Source of the DNA: a virus
DNA: 35,628 bases
Virus record (IMG/VR): IMGVR_UViG_3300025879_000051
Span: 1-35,628 of that record
Reading direction: 5' to 3' (one strand)
Part shown: piece by piece, positions 5,381 to 12,940 of the stretch
Layout of the letters: every line of letters starts with the position of its first letter
Position numbering within the stretch: the first letter of the stretch is position 1
Position numbers and translations under genes: made by a program
Notes under the pieces: generated by a model
Told to the model about the DNA's origin: nothing
Database searches by the model: none
The model's input: only the letters and a program-made list of their open reading frames with translations

Positions 5381-6944
5381 ATCTGGTACCTTGGTCGAAA
5401 GAATCCATAGTAGAAATACCACCACCCCAAGAGACTGCCATTGAGCCATTGCTAACATTGGTGGTTGATGGAGCGCTAACTACTATTGGTGCTTGATTAT
5501 TTGATACAGAATTCATCTCTGTAGTAGAGTTGTTGATTGTCTGTCCTGACTGATTAGGTTGTACACCAGCAATCTTACTAATACCCGTTAGCTTAGCAGT
5601 AACGTCGTCGATCTGACCTGACTTCAATCCAGGCTTGAAATCCATCTCTGGCAATCCGTCAAACCAACCTGAGCCGACTGTACTTCCTTCCCACATGGCA
5701 TTCATCAAATATATCGTCTTAGCTGTTGCTTTGGCGAACGACTCCATTTGATCTGAATAGTGATCGAAGTTTACATTGTTAATTGCATTGATGCCTGAGC
5801 CAAGATTCATGAACGAGCTAGCCAGTCTATCAACGTTTTGTATGGTAGCGTCACCGATGTTGAGTTTCTTTAAGTTGTTCGCTGTTTGAGTGAAGATGTC
5901 ATCGTCTTCGCTTTTACCAAATATAAAGTCTAATGCTTTGCCTGCTAGGTCACCTATAACGCCAATCCCTTTAGCGCCATATAACAATGCCATACCAGCT
6001 CCAATGGCAGACATACCAGCACCAACAGCTATTAGGTTTGCACCGTCAAGTTCCGTTAACGGATTGAGTCCGTCGGCAACATTTTTCAGTAGAGGACCAA
6101 GTTCTTCGCCAGTGATACCCATCTTAGAGATTAATTCACCTATACCAGCAAACCCACCAAAGAATGCTGCGGTAGCTGCGCCCATATTGGCCATCATTGG
6201 TACTAATAAAGGGTTAGCTCCAATCACCGCTCCTGCTGCGAATAATGCGCCCAACGCAATTAATGACTTACCAGAGAAAGCATTGAGTCCTTCACCGAGA
6301 GCTATCATCGTAGTTTTAAGCGAGGTACCGTCAGTATTCAAGAAACTCATGCCTTTGTCGCCAAGAGCTAGACCAGCAAAGAAACCGCCGATACCAGCAC
6401 CCATTGCCGTCATACCAAGAGCAGCTTTAGCCGCATTGCCAACACCTGCTAGCGCGCCGAGGATACCACCACCAGCCATGATACCGCCCATGATCATAAG
6501 ACCGCGCTCTGGAGTTTCATCGAACGCTTCACCAAGAGTAATCATATTTCTCTTGGTCGCCTGCATGTCAGTACCAATCAATGCTTGAGCTTTATCGCCC
6601 AAAGCAAGACCGGTAAAGAACCCACCAATACCAAAGCCCATCGCAGCGAGCCCAACGCCCATTCCGACACCTTTAGCCGCAACTCCAACACCAGCAGCCA
6701 GAGCTTTTTTCATGCTGCCTTCTGGTCTTGCACCTCCACCTGAGGAACCAGATCCAGAGGACGCACCGCTACCCCCGGATCCTTCACCGGCGTCGCGTTG
6801 ATTCTCTAAGTCGTCGAGTCTATTTTGCTCTTGCTTTATAGACTCGCTTTGAAGGTGTTCATGTATATTGCCGATAATATGATTATTCTCAGCAGCAATA
6901 TAATTAGACTCCTTCATCTCCTCGACTAGTTTTGAGAATGACAT
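5379..6944 (-). CDS. Candidate tail tape-measure protein, 521 aa
   Basis: A 521-aa protein with a helical, coiled-coil-like N-terminus (residues 1-50), a Gly/Ser linker (about 53-77), and then hydrophobic Gly/Ala-rich segments. These include at least two clear and one weaker repeat, each with the pattern MG-x-G-I-GGFF-x-GLALGDK, then T-x-x-M-I-x-LGE, then a second hydrophobic hairpin. A polar, Ser/Asn-rich C-terminus follows (after about 440). Membrane-insertable segments between coiled coils are typical of tape-measure proteins. The gene follows gp26 and the gp51-like frame directly, the position tape-measure genes take after frameshifted chaperones. T4 gp29 has a comparable length (590 aa), but I cannot align the two. 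The ATG is 3 nt after the preceding stop. The name is inference. Confidence 0.55.
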   Translation of the reverse strand: MSFSKLVEEMKESNYIAAENNHIIGNIHEHLQSESIKQEQNRLDDLENQRDAGEGSGGSGASSGSGSSGGGARPEGSMKKALAAGVGVAAKGVGMGVGLAAMGFGIGGFFTGLALGDKAQALIGTDMQATKRNMITLGEAFDETPERGLMIMGGIMAGGGILGALAGVGNAAKAALGMTAMGAGIGGFFAGLALGDKGMSFLNTDGTSLKTTMIALGEGLNAFSGKSLIALGALFAAGAVIGANPLLVPMMANMGAATAAFFGGFAGIGELISKMGITGEELGPLLKNVADGLNPLTELDGANLIAVGAGMSAIGAGMALLYGAKGIGVIGDLAGKALDFIFGKSEDDDIFTQTANNLKKLNIGDATIQNVDRLASSFMNLGSGINAINNVNFDHYSDQMESFAKATAKTIYLMNAMWEGSTVGSGWFDGLPEMDFKPGLKSGQIDDVTAKLTGISKIAGVQPNQSGQTINNSTTEMNSVSNNQAPIVVSAPSTTNVSNGSMAVSWGGGISTMDSFDQGTR

Positions 6945-6947
6945 TTG

Positions 6948-7133
6948 TTATTGACCTTTTCGTTTTGACCTTTCGGTTCGTTCTTTAATATCTTCTATTA
7001 ACATCGTGAGATATATCTCCCTCTCCCAAGGCATCATCATTTCAACCTCTTCTAGCGAATAATTGTAATTATTCATTAGCTGGAAATTGACCTGATAATA
7101 ATTCGCCAAGTTATCATGGGAGAGGTTGATTAA
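6948..7133 (-). CDS. gp51: gp51-like hub assembly protein, probably made as a gp26-gp51 frameshift fusion
   Basis: Open frame between a TGA at 7140-7142 and a TAA at 6948-6950. From 7133 it encodes about 61 residues, including LSHDNLANYY, a YSLEEVEMMMPWEREIYLTML core and a basic end KERTERSKRKGQ. The MMPWEREIY motif is what I recognise from gp51 (baseplate hub assembly catalyst) annotations in cyanophage-like phages. There is no ATG with a ribosome-binding site: the first ATG is at 7076 (42-aa product, no SD, cutting off the conserved-looking N-terminal part) and a TTG lies at 7109. The frame is -1 relative to gene 26 and joins it at a run of eight T (7132-7139), so translation as a C-terminal extension of gp26 is the best explanation. 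Confidence 0.65.
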   Translation of the reverse strand, partial: LINLSHDNLANYYQVNFQLMNNYNYSLEEVEMMMPWEREIYLTMLIEDIKERTERSKRKGQ

Positions 7134-7837
7134 AAAAAATCATCCATCCCCTTCAACGTTCTCACGTTGTCGTGTCCACAGCTTTTACACTTGTATTCAA
7201 TATCTTTGTATACAAACGGTATGCCGTTAATAAAAGAAGCTAGCATTTCATACTGTGATGTAGTCATAGATTCAACGAAAGACACTACATCTTCACGCGA
7301 CTCTTGTTTCAAATCAATCCGCTCATCATCAGTGTGTACCGAATCCATGCAAATCAACATCAATTCAAAAATAATCTCAGCTTGGGATTTTGCTCCCACT
7401 AAAGCAGCATTATCCAAAAACTCTTCGTAAGTAGGGTATCGCATTTTAATCGCGATGCTCTGACTAACCTGTACAATAGGATCTACTACAGGATTAGCGA
7501 TCTGTACACTATCAAGCTCAACCTTCATTACATTGTCAGCTTGACATTCTGAGCAAGGCAATTGAATCTCGATTGTCTCACCTACCGACTTAGATCGGAT
7601 CATCGTAAATAGATAATCCACGTCAAATGTCGTCAGCTGTGTCTTTACATCGACCTCAACACACGCCTTAATAGTTCGTGTAATTGCTCGAAGCAAATCC
7701 TTGCGATCTTGTGTCTCAAGTGCAATCAATAAGTTCTTTTGTTCCTTCACTAAAAACGGACGGTATGTCACTAGTTGTCCAGTAGAAGGAATAGTCACTT
7801 CATAACTCGGTGTCGAGTTTAATATCGGTAATGCCAT
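7130..7837 (-). CDS. gp26: Baseplate hub subunit gp26
   Basis: A 235-aa protein (T4 gp26 is 208 aa) with the family features YRPFLVKEQKNLLIALE (residues 25-41), a helix ending in KACVEV, FDVDYLFTMIRSKSVGE (71-87), and two CxxC pairs, C95/C98 and C217/C220 (YKCKSCGHDN), that may bind one zinc. In T4 gp26 belongs to the baseplate hub assembly pathway. The ATG has AGGG 9 nt upstream. The chain ends GMDDFF at a T-run that overlaps the gp51-like frame. The gene lies 18 nt after the tube-like gene in the same leftward late operon. The CxxC pairs and the position before a tape-measure candidate also fit a chaperone-like role. Confidence 0.85.
   Translation of the reverse strand: MALPILNSTPSYEVTIPSTGQLVTYRPFLVKEQKNLLIALETQDRKDLLRAITRTIKACVEVDVKTQLTTFDVDYLFTMIRSKSVGETIEIQLPCSECQADNVMKVELDSVQIANPVVDPIVQVSQSIAIKMRYPTYEEFLDNAALVGAKSQAEIIFELMLICMDSVHTDDERIDLKQESREDVVSFVESMTTSQYEMLASFINGIPFVYKDIEYKCKSCGHDNVRTLKGMDDFF
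7132..7139 (-). other. Putative -1 frameshift site (T8) linking gp26 and gp51
   Basis: The coding strand reads GATGA then eight T then AA. In the gene 26 frame this is GAT-TTT-TTT-TAA. A -1 slip on T-TTT-TTT leads to TTA-ATC-AAC and on through the gp51-like frame to 6948. A run of eight T can also cause RNA-polymerase slippage with the same result. A weak 6-bp A/T-rich hairpin (7111-7116 with 7093-7098) lies downstream. Confidence 0.6.
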
Positions 7838-7855
7838 TTTATAACCCTATTGTTG

Positions 7856-8488
7856 TTAAATGTCGAACTTCAATCCTCGGTTCAACGTTGATAATAAATC
7901 TTGCTTCACTTTCCAGTTTGTATAAGAGAACTGGACCGTCATCTCAACCAACCCATCTGGATCGTTCGATAACTCAATTGCTGATAATGACGTTGGAAAT
8001 GCATCGTTTAGCTCGACCGTATATATCGAGTTTGCGAAGAAGTCAAATCCGATGTTGAATATACCACCAATACTTATTTCTTTGCTATACTCTTGACCGA
8101 GGATACCTGTGCCATCTGGTTTACGTAGTTGGTGGATAGTAACGCGTTTAGCGTAGTCCTTTTTATACCCCACCTCTCCTCGCTTCTCATCAACCATCAA
8201 TTTACGCCATTCATCGAAATACAGCTTAGTATGATAATCGTTGAGAACGTAGAACGTCATTGATACGTCATCGACTAAGAAACCATCTACGATCTTCTCG
8301 TTGAACAACCCAATAGGCAGCTCTTTAGTGGTAATCTGCTTACCAGGCATAGTAACACTCTTACACATCAAGTTAAGAGTACGGCCGGTAAACCTACCGA
8401 TGCTAGGTAGTTGCACAGCAAACTGATTGGTCATTGCTAGACCTTTTGCTCTGCTAACCTGTGTTTTTAGTTGTTCTATACTAGCCAT
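7856..8488 (-). CDS. gp54: Tail-tube-fold baseplate protein, probable tube initiator gp54
   Basis: The 210-aa product looks like a member of the gp19/gp48/gp54 tube fold: N-terminal residues 20-60 read TNQFAVQLPS and LMCKSVTMPGKQITTKELP, followed by VDDVSMTFYVLNDYHTKLYFDEWRKLMVD, the strand-helix pattern with the W that tube proteins show. The C-terminus ends with a strand pattern, MTVQFSYTNWKV. gp48 is encoded separately at 9677, and this gene sits among baseplate genes rather than next to a sheath gene, so gp54 (the tube initiator) is the best guess. It is shorter than T4 gp54 (320 aa). A second tube protein is the alternative. The start overlaps the upstream gene by 8 nt. Confidence 0.6.
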   Translation of the reverse strand: MASIEQLKTQVSRAKGLAMTNQFAVQLPSIGRFTGRTLNLMCKSVTMPGKQITTKELPIGLFNEKIVDGFLVDDVSMTFYVLNDYHTKLYFDEWRKLMVDEKRGEVGYKKDYAKRVTIHQLRKPDGTGILGQEYSKEISIGGIFNIGFDFFANSIYTVELNDAFPTSLSAIELSNDPDGLVEMTVQFSYTNWKVKQDLLSTLNRGLKFDI

Positions 8489-9071
8489 TGATCATTCTCT
8501 TACTGTCGCTGTATACTTTAAAGTTACTTGCCTTACGGAAATCAGCTGTTGGAAGAAATGTAGCAATCTCCCACTCTGGAGCAGGCACCAACGCAAATTG
8601 ACCTTGCACATGATCGCTGAGGTAGTGCTTAACACACGGCTTGAAATACTTCAACTTTGCTGATGCTGCCAATAACTTATACGAGGCTTTGAACCTGGTT
8701 GAGTTAGTGAACTTCTTATCCGTTGTGATATCCATCAATCCATCAAGTAGCTTTGCTCTCAGTTGTGGAGGCAGGTAATGTAGGTTCAACCCCAGGAACC
8801 CACCCTCAGCTGGACCAATCACTACTACTAGTGGAAATCTATCGTAGTACGGCAGCGTGTCTTTATGCTTAGGGTCATAGAAGAACATATACATTGAGCC
8901 GACTACTTCACTACCCTTAGGTTTAAGAGGATCAGTCTTCATCAGCTGCTCACGGTTGATACTACGCATGTTCTTGATTTTATTCATGAACCACTTACGC
9001 GACTCTTGTGTTCGCGGAGTAATACCAGCGCGGAATGCTTCTATCTCTAGCTTGTTAAAAAGATTAGACAC
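8481..9071 (-). CDS. Conserved virion or assembly protein of T4-like phages, 196 aa, unassigned
   Basis: A 196-aa protein with conserved-looking blocks: GSMYMFFYDPKHKDTLPYYD (about 58-77), RFPLVVVIGPAEGGFLGLNL then HYLPPQLRAKLLDGL, KPCVKHYLSDHV and PAPEWEIATFLPT. I remember this block order from unnamed structural or assembly proteins of cyanophage-like T4 relatives, but I cannot give it a T4 gene number. It is not gp53, which is encoded at 10869. The start is a GTG at 9071 with GGAG 6 nt upstream, 28 nt from a late promoter box. It is first in the leftward late operon leading to the tube-like gene, gp26 and the tape-measure candidate, so a tail or baseplate role is likely. Confidence 0.75.
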   Translation of the reverse strand: MSNLFNKLEIEAFRAGITPRTQESRKWFMNKIKNMRSINREQLMKTDPLKPKGSEVVGSMYMFFYDPKHKDTLPYYDRFPLVVVIGPAEGGFLGLNLHYLPPQLRAKLLDGLMDITTDKKFTNSTRFKASYKLLAASAKLKYFKPCVKHYLSDHVQGQFALVPAPEWEIATFLPTADFRKASNFKVYSDSKRMING

Positions 9072-9098
9072 CAGTGTCTCCGTTAGAAATTATAAAGG

Positions 9099-9106
9099 TA
9101 TTTATA
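9099..9106 (-). promoter_or_regulatory. T4-type late promoter of the leftward tail operon
   Basis: The minus strand reads GGTATAAATACC with an exact TATAAATA. Transcription should start near 9093, giving a leader of about 20 nt before the GTG at 9071. Confidence 0.75.
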
Positions 9107-9107
9107 C

Positions 9108-9626
9108 CTATTTTTTAGGTTTCTTTCGCGAGAACTTTCTTAGTGGTTTGAGAGCAGCCCTTCCTTTAGGCTTCTGAGTCGACTTTGGCATGATCCCCAA
9201 AGCAGTCAATTCCTTTTCCGTCCATATCTCAAAATGCCATCCACGATCGAGTGCATACTGTTGTGCTGCATGCCATTTAGACTGGTTCTTAATATAAGTC
9301 ATACTCTCGTTGAGTAAGGTTTGGCGACGCTTACCTTGTTTGTTTTCTGGTCGTTGTGTTTCTTTAAATGGCTTAACTTCAACAAGGATCTTCTTACCGT
9401 CAGTAAACTGAATAGCAAAGTCCATAAAGTACCGATGGGGTCTTTTGTCGGTTTGACATATGTACGGTATAACAACTTCTTCTGACACCCAACCCGAAAC
9501 ATTGGAGTTGTCGTCGCACCACTTCATAACGTGACGTTCCCACATGCTTCTATAAACAATTGTGTTAACGTCACCTACATACTTGTCCGGGTTCTTTGGC
9601 TTGTACCTACCTTTATATGTTCTCAT
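9108..9626 (-). CDS. gp4: Head completion protein gp4
   Basis: A 172-aa homologue of T4 gp4 (150 aa), which completes DNA-filled heads before tail joining. It begins RTYKGRYKPKNPDKYVGD and continues with YRSMWERHVMKWCDDN. A nuclease-like PD-(D/E)xK arrangement is visible: E30, D69 in RYFMDFAIQF, then E83-x-K85 in KKILVEVKP. A very basic C-terminal tail (KPLRKFSRKKPKK) may contact DNA. The ATG at 9626 has only a weak ribosome-binding site. Its own late box lies at 9657-9664. The stop codon is almost on the late promoter of the next leftward gene, so the two have separate promoters. Confidence 0.88.
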   Translation of the reverse strand: MRTYKGRYKPKNPDKYVGDVNTIVYRSMWERHVMKWCDDNSNVSGWVSEEVVIPYICQTDKRPHRYFMDFAIQFTDGKKILVEVKPFKETQRPENKQGKRRQTLLNESMTYIKNQSKWHAAQQYALDRGWHFEIWTEKELTALGIMPKSTQKPKGRAALKPLRKFSRKKPKK

Positions 9627-9639
9627 TCTTATTTTTAGT

Positions 9640-9647
9640 TATAAATA
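9640..9647 (+). promoter_or_regulatory. T4-type late promoter of the rightward baseplate block
   Basis: Exact TATAAATA, with a predicted start near 9653 and the gene 48 ATG at 9677. It is part of a divergent late promoter pair. Confidence 0.8.
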
Positions 9648-9656
9648 GTTAACAAG

Positions 9657-9664
9657 TATTTATA
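9657..9664 (-). promoter_or_regulatory. T4-type late promoter of gene 4, leftward
   Basis: Exact TATAAATA on the minus strand, with a predicted start near 9651, giving a leader of about 25 nt before the ATG at 9626. The two divergent boxes are 9 bp apart and face each other, so their transcripts begin with overlapping antisense leaders. Confidence 0.75.
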
Positions 9665-9676
9665 GCGAGATCTACT

Positions 9677-10867
9677 ATGGCATTAGAAGCTGAAAAAGAT
9701 GCGGGTACTCCTGCAGCTGCAGAGGGCGATACTCAAGCCGAACAGGAACAAGAGATCCTGAACAAATCGTCTGAGCCCCCTCTCAATCCAGATGACATTC
9801 TAAATGGTCCACTAAGATATCCTGTCGAACATGTCGACCGGTATCAAGGGTTCATAAAGTTTAGTCAGTACGAAATTGAAGCTCCTACTTTTGGAGAGGC
9901 TACCCAACAAGCATTGAAAGATGGCGTAAGTGCATCTACTGAAAAAGTTAAAGCTGCTAGCGAAGAGAGTGGTGGCGGGTTCTTCGACACTTTATCAAGC
10001 CTTGGTGGTGATCTGATTGATGCGGTGGTGGACGTATTTACTGGTGATGGCGACAACACAGACACAGCTAGTATTGACGGTGAGGATCCAACTCAAGAAG
10101 GTGTTATCACTCCAAGACGTGTGATCGGTAAAGGTGATCCTGTTACTCTATACCTGCCAACAGCATTAACATTCAACGATGGTCTACAATACGATACTCC
10201 TTCGCTCGGTGCTGTTGGAGCTCTCGGTGAGACTATGGTTGGACAAGGCGGCAATATACTCAACGCATTAGATGCAGCCGTTACCCAAGGATTCAAGTCA
10301 GTATCTGATACATTTAGTGGCGGCGCTAAAACTGGAGATTTAGCTAGATTAGCATTAATTCGTGGGTTGAGTAAGGTTCCTGGAGCGGGAGCTATCCAAG
10401 AGGGTGCTTCTATTGCTGCCGGCGTAACCATCAATCCCAATGTGCGTTCTTCATTCAAAGGGGTAGCTTTACGAGAATTTACCTTCCAGTTTAAATTTAT
10501 ACCAAAGTCTAAAGAGGAATCCAAAGTAGTTGAAGACATTATAAGAAGATTCCGCTTCGCTGCATACCCAGAGACTCTAGGTGCAGAGGGCAGTGTTGAT
10601 GTCGGCGGTGAGTCTGTTGGGGCTTCGGTTGCGTTGGGGTACAAGTTCCCCGACTTATTTGATATCCAAGTTAAGTATAAAACTAAAACAGGGGAAGTTC
10701 AGGTTGGACATAAATTCCAAAAATGCTTCCTGAGAGGTATCGCTACTAACTACAATCCAGGCTCGATGGCATTTCACAAAGATGGTAAGCCGGTCGAAAT
10801 AGATCTAACGTTGACCTTCATCGAAGAGAAGACATTAGACCGTCGTTCTATTACTCAAGGATATTAA
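9677..10867 (+). CDS. gp48: Baseplate tail-tube cap gp48
   Basis: A 396-aa homologue of T4 gp48 (364 aa), which caps the baseplate where the tail tube begins. The recognisable elements are RYPVEHVDRYQGFIKFSQYE (about 47-66), DPVTLYLPTALTFNDGLQYD (about 154-173) and the tube-fold REFTFQFKFIPKSKEESKVV followed by RRFRFAAYPE. Near the C-terminus KCFLRGIATNYNPG and DLTLTFIEEKTLDR complete the fold. The first 40 residues are acidic and Ala/Glu-rich, and a low-complexity Gly/Ser/Asp insert lies around 90-145. It is the first gene after the late promoter at 9640; the gp53 gene follows after 1 nt. Confidence 0.88.
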   Translation: MALEAEKDAGTPAAAEGDTQAEQEQEILNKSSEPPLNPDDILNGPLRYPVEHVDRYQGFIKFSQYEIEAPTFGEATQQALKDGVSASTEKVKAASEESGGGFFDTLSSLGGDLIDAVVDVFTGDGDNTDTASIDGEDPTQEGVITPRRVIGKGDPVTLYLPTALTFNDGLQYDTPSLGAVGALGETMVGQGGNILNALDAAVTQGFKSVSDTFSGGAKTGDLARLALIRGLSKVPGAGAIQEGASIAAGVTINPNVRSSFKGVALREFTFQFKFIPKSKEESKVVEDIIRRFRFAAYPETLGAEGSVDVGGESVGASVALGYKFPDLFDIQVKYKTKTGEVQVGHKFQKCFLRGIATNYNPGSMAFHKDGKPVEIDLTLTFIEEKTLDRRSITQGY

Positions 10868-10868
10868 T

Positions 10869-11624
10869 ATGCCATACTTCAGTTTCTTTCCAAAGACTCT
10901 ATATTCATTCGGCGACGGTAAGATTGCACGGACTCAAAACCTTGCCGTATACGCTCAAGTGATGGATGATATCAAGAACAATGGAGCGTTCTACCAGAAG
11001 TATCATATTATAACAGGGGAGCGACCTGACCAGGTAGCTTTCAAGCTGTACAAAGATCCAAACCTATATTGGGTTCTGTTTATGATCAATGATGACCTTC
11101 GTGAAAAGGGATGGCCTCTAGATCAATTCGAGCTTCTAGCTAAAGCTAAAAAAGACTTCCCAGACTTTGTTATTCATACTCATGACGTGGTTCATGACAA
11201 GCTCACAGTGGGCGAGACAATTAAGTGTAATAGATCTGGGTTGCATGCAGATATAATTTATCGCAACCTCAAGCTAGGAGATATCACTATTGGTAATCTG
11301 CGAAAGAAGCAGGGTGATGAGTATGTTCCTGTTGCATACGCTTCAAGCGATATAGTCAACGGAGACCTAATTACGTCTGTCGATACCAATGAAACTATCA
11401 CCGCAGAGTACTATACCCCTGAACACTTAGCTGCCCGCTATCATGCTATAGACGGAGAGTTGGTAGACTATTTACCGTTTACTGGAGAAGGTGAAGGTCA
11501 GGTTCGTGTGACCAACTTGGAATATTATGTGCAGGAAAACGATAAGCTCAAACAGATAAATGTTCTAAAACCTTCTGCGGTCAGCAGGGTAGTATCTCTG
11601 TTTAACCAAGCCGTGAGCTCATAA
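10869..11624 (+). CDS. gp53: Baseplate wedge subunit gp53
   Basis: A 251-aa homologue of T4 gp53 (196 aa). The signature is near the N-terminus: YFSFFPKTLYSF (3-14), YHIITGERPDQVAFKLYKDP then NLYWVLFMINDDL with GWPLD, matching T4 residues around GSPRPEELANAIYGNP and YWVLLMCND. The C-terminus shares the pattern ENDKLKQINVLKPSAVSRVV. The central region (about 100-185) has a LysM-like look (DKLTVGETI ... LKLGDITIG). In T4 gp53 joins the wedge to the hub and to neighbouring wedges. It starts 1 nt after gp48 and its stop overlaps the gp27 start. Confidence 0.88.
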   Translation: MPYFSFFPKTLYSFGDGKIARTQNLAVYAQVMDDIKNNGAFYQKYHIITGERPDQVAFKLYKDPNLYWVLFMINDDLREKGWPLDQFELLAKAKKDFPDFVIHTHDVVHDKLTVGETIKCNRSGLHADIIYRNLKLGDITIGNLRKKQGDEYVPVAYASSDIVNGDLITSVDTNETITAEYYTPEHLAARYHAIDGELVDYLPFTGEGEGQVRVTNLEYYVQENDKLKQINVLKPSAVSRVVSLFNQAVSS

Positions 11625-12940
11625 TGAGTAGTGTTGCTATAGAAAAAGCCACCGCTATACTGATAGAAGGGGTGGTGCTAAAGAGTCCTTCAAACCCGAC
11701 TCAAGTCGATATAAAGAACGTTGTTTCTGATATTGATATATTTGAGCATGTGGATAAACCATATGTCTCTGCAGTACTGACATTCACTGATGGCGACAAC
11801 ATCATGTCGTCTCTTAATATTAGTGGCGCGGAAACCGTCGACATTACTATCAAGGCTAATACGGATATAGCGGTTCCTGTAGAAATTCAATTCTATATTG
11901 ACAAAGTGATAACAACAGCTAAAGGCAATGAGACGAACGAGCTAGTAGCACTACACTTAATTCAGACCGTTAACTACCGCTCTAACCTACAAAATGTTAA
12001 TAAGGCATATAGTGGTAAACCAACGTCGATCATGGCTAAGATAGCTACTGAGTTCCTTGATACCACGATACGAGCCAGTACTGAACCTCCGCAAAAGATG
12101 AAGTTGATTGTTCCTAATCTCACTCCACTCAATGCTATTTCTTGGATTAAGAACAAGCTAAGTACGGAGAAAGGATATCCATTCTACTTGTATTCGTACT
12201 TTGGTGGAGAAGAGCTGTTCCTAGTCGACCTCAAGACTATGCTGGAAAAACCAGCAATCAATGCTGGCGCGCCATATACATTTACAGAATCAGCAATACC
12301 TTCACCAGATGAAAATTACGATGACACATCCCGTCGACGAGTTATATTAGATTATCAAGTGAAAGATACTGATAACTTATATAGCTTAATCGATCGTGGT
12401 CTTGTTGGAGCCACTCATCAGTTCATTGATGTCACTTCTAATAAGGTGGTTAATCATGAGCACAATATGAGTGAAGTGACTGATACATTGGTAGGGGACG
12501 ATTTGATTAAAAAGAATCCGTTGTTTACCACAGACTATAAAGACAACGGTACTCCGTACGGCAAGATTCAGAGTCGTCTCATAACACAGATAATGAGTAG
12601 TGAAGCATTTGACGGATTCGATTCATACAGTCAAAGCTCAAGCGCTGGAGAGTATAAACTAAACTCGACCCAACGAGCGATGGATGGTCTGATCAAGAAG
12701 CAGCCGTTGAGTATCATTGTTAATGGTATTGACTTCCTACAAATAGAAGGCAACAGTACTATAGGAAATAAACTGGAAGTTAAATTTCCAGCTAATTTAA
12801 ATGATGAAGGTAAGAGCAAAAATAGGTTCGATAAAAAGAAGTCTGGCGACTACTTGATATATTCCGCCAAGCATTCTATCTCTAGAGATTCGTATACTAT
12901 AGCTTTAACGTGCGTTAAAATATCGAATGGTGATGTATGA
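11624..12940 (+). CDS. gp27: Baseplate hub protein gp27
   Basis: A 438-aa protein of the gp27/P2 gpD hub type (T4 gp27 is 391 aa), which forms a trimeric ring joining the tube to the spike. The start has the first beta-domain (VVSDIDIFEHVDKPYVSAVL with GDNIMSSLNISGAETVDITI). There is a middle domain with PNLTPLNAISWIKNKLSTEK then YPFYLYSYFGGEELFLVDL, and a last domain with NGIDFLQIEGNSTIGNKLEV then GDYLIYSAKHSISRD. That order is what I expect for hub proteins. It precedes the gp5 spike gene with a 4-nt overlap, as hub and spike genes often do. ATG overlaps the gp53 stop. Confidence 0.85.
   Translation: MSSVAIEKATAILIEGVVLKSPSNPTQVDIKNVVSDIDIFEHVDKPYVSAVLTFTDGDNIMSSLNISGAETVDITIKANTDIAVPVEIQFYIDKVITTAKGNETNELVALHLIQTVNYRSNLQNVNKAYSGKPTSIMAKIATEFLDTTIRASTEPPQKMKLIVPNLTPLNAISWIKNKLSTEKGYPFYLYSYFGGEELFLVDLKTMLEKPAINAGAPYTFTESAIPSPDENYDDTSRRRVILDYQVKDTDNLYSLIDRGLVGATHQFIDVTSNKVVNHEHNMSEVTDTLVGDDLIKKNPLFTTDYKDNGTPYGKIQSRLITQIMSSEAFDGFDSYSQSSSAGEYKLNSTQRAMDGLIKKQPLSIIVNGIDFLQIEGNSTIGNKLEVKFPANLNDEGKSKNRFDKKKSGDYLIYSAKHSISRDSYTIALTCVKISNGDV

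Noticed and set aside
5890-6588. 232-codon plus-strand ORF rich in Pro, Ala and Ile
   Set aside because: It is the reverse frame of the Gly/Ala-rich repeats of the tape-measure candidate; composition is that expected for an antisense shadow and it has no supporting start signals.
8481-9071. Initially considered as gp53
   Set aside because: The 10869-11624 product has the true gp53 signature (PDQVAFKLYKDP and YWVLFMIND), so this protein was left unassigned.
10093-10644. 183-codon minus-strand ORF
   Set aside because: Antisense shadow of gene 48.
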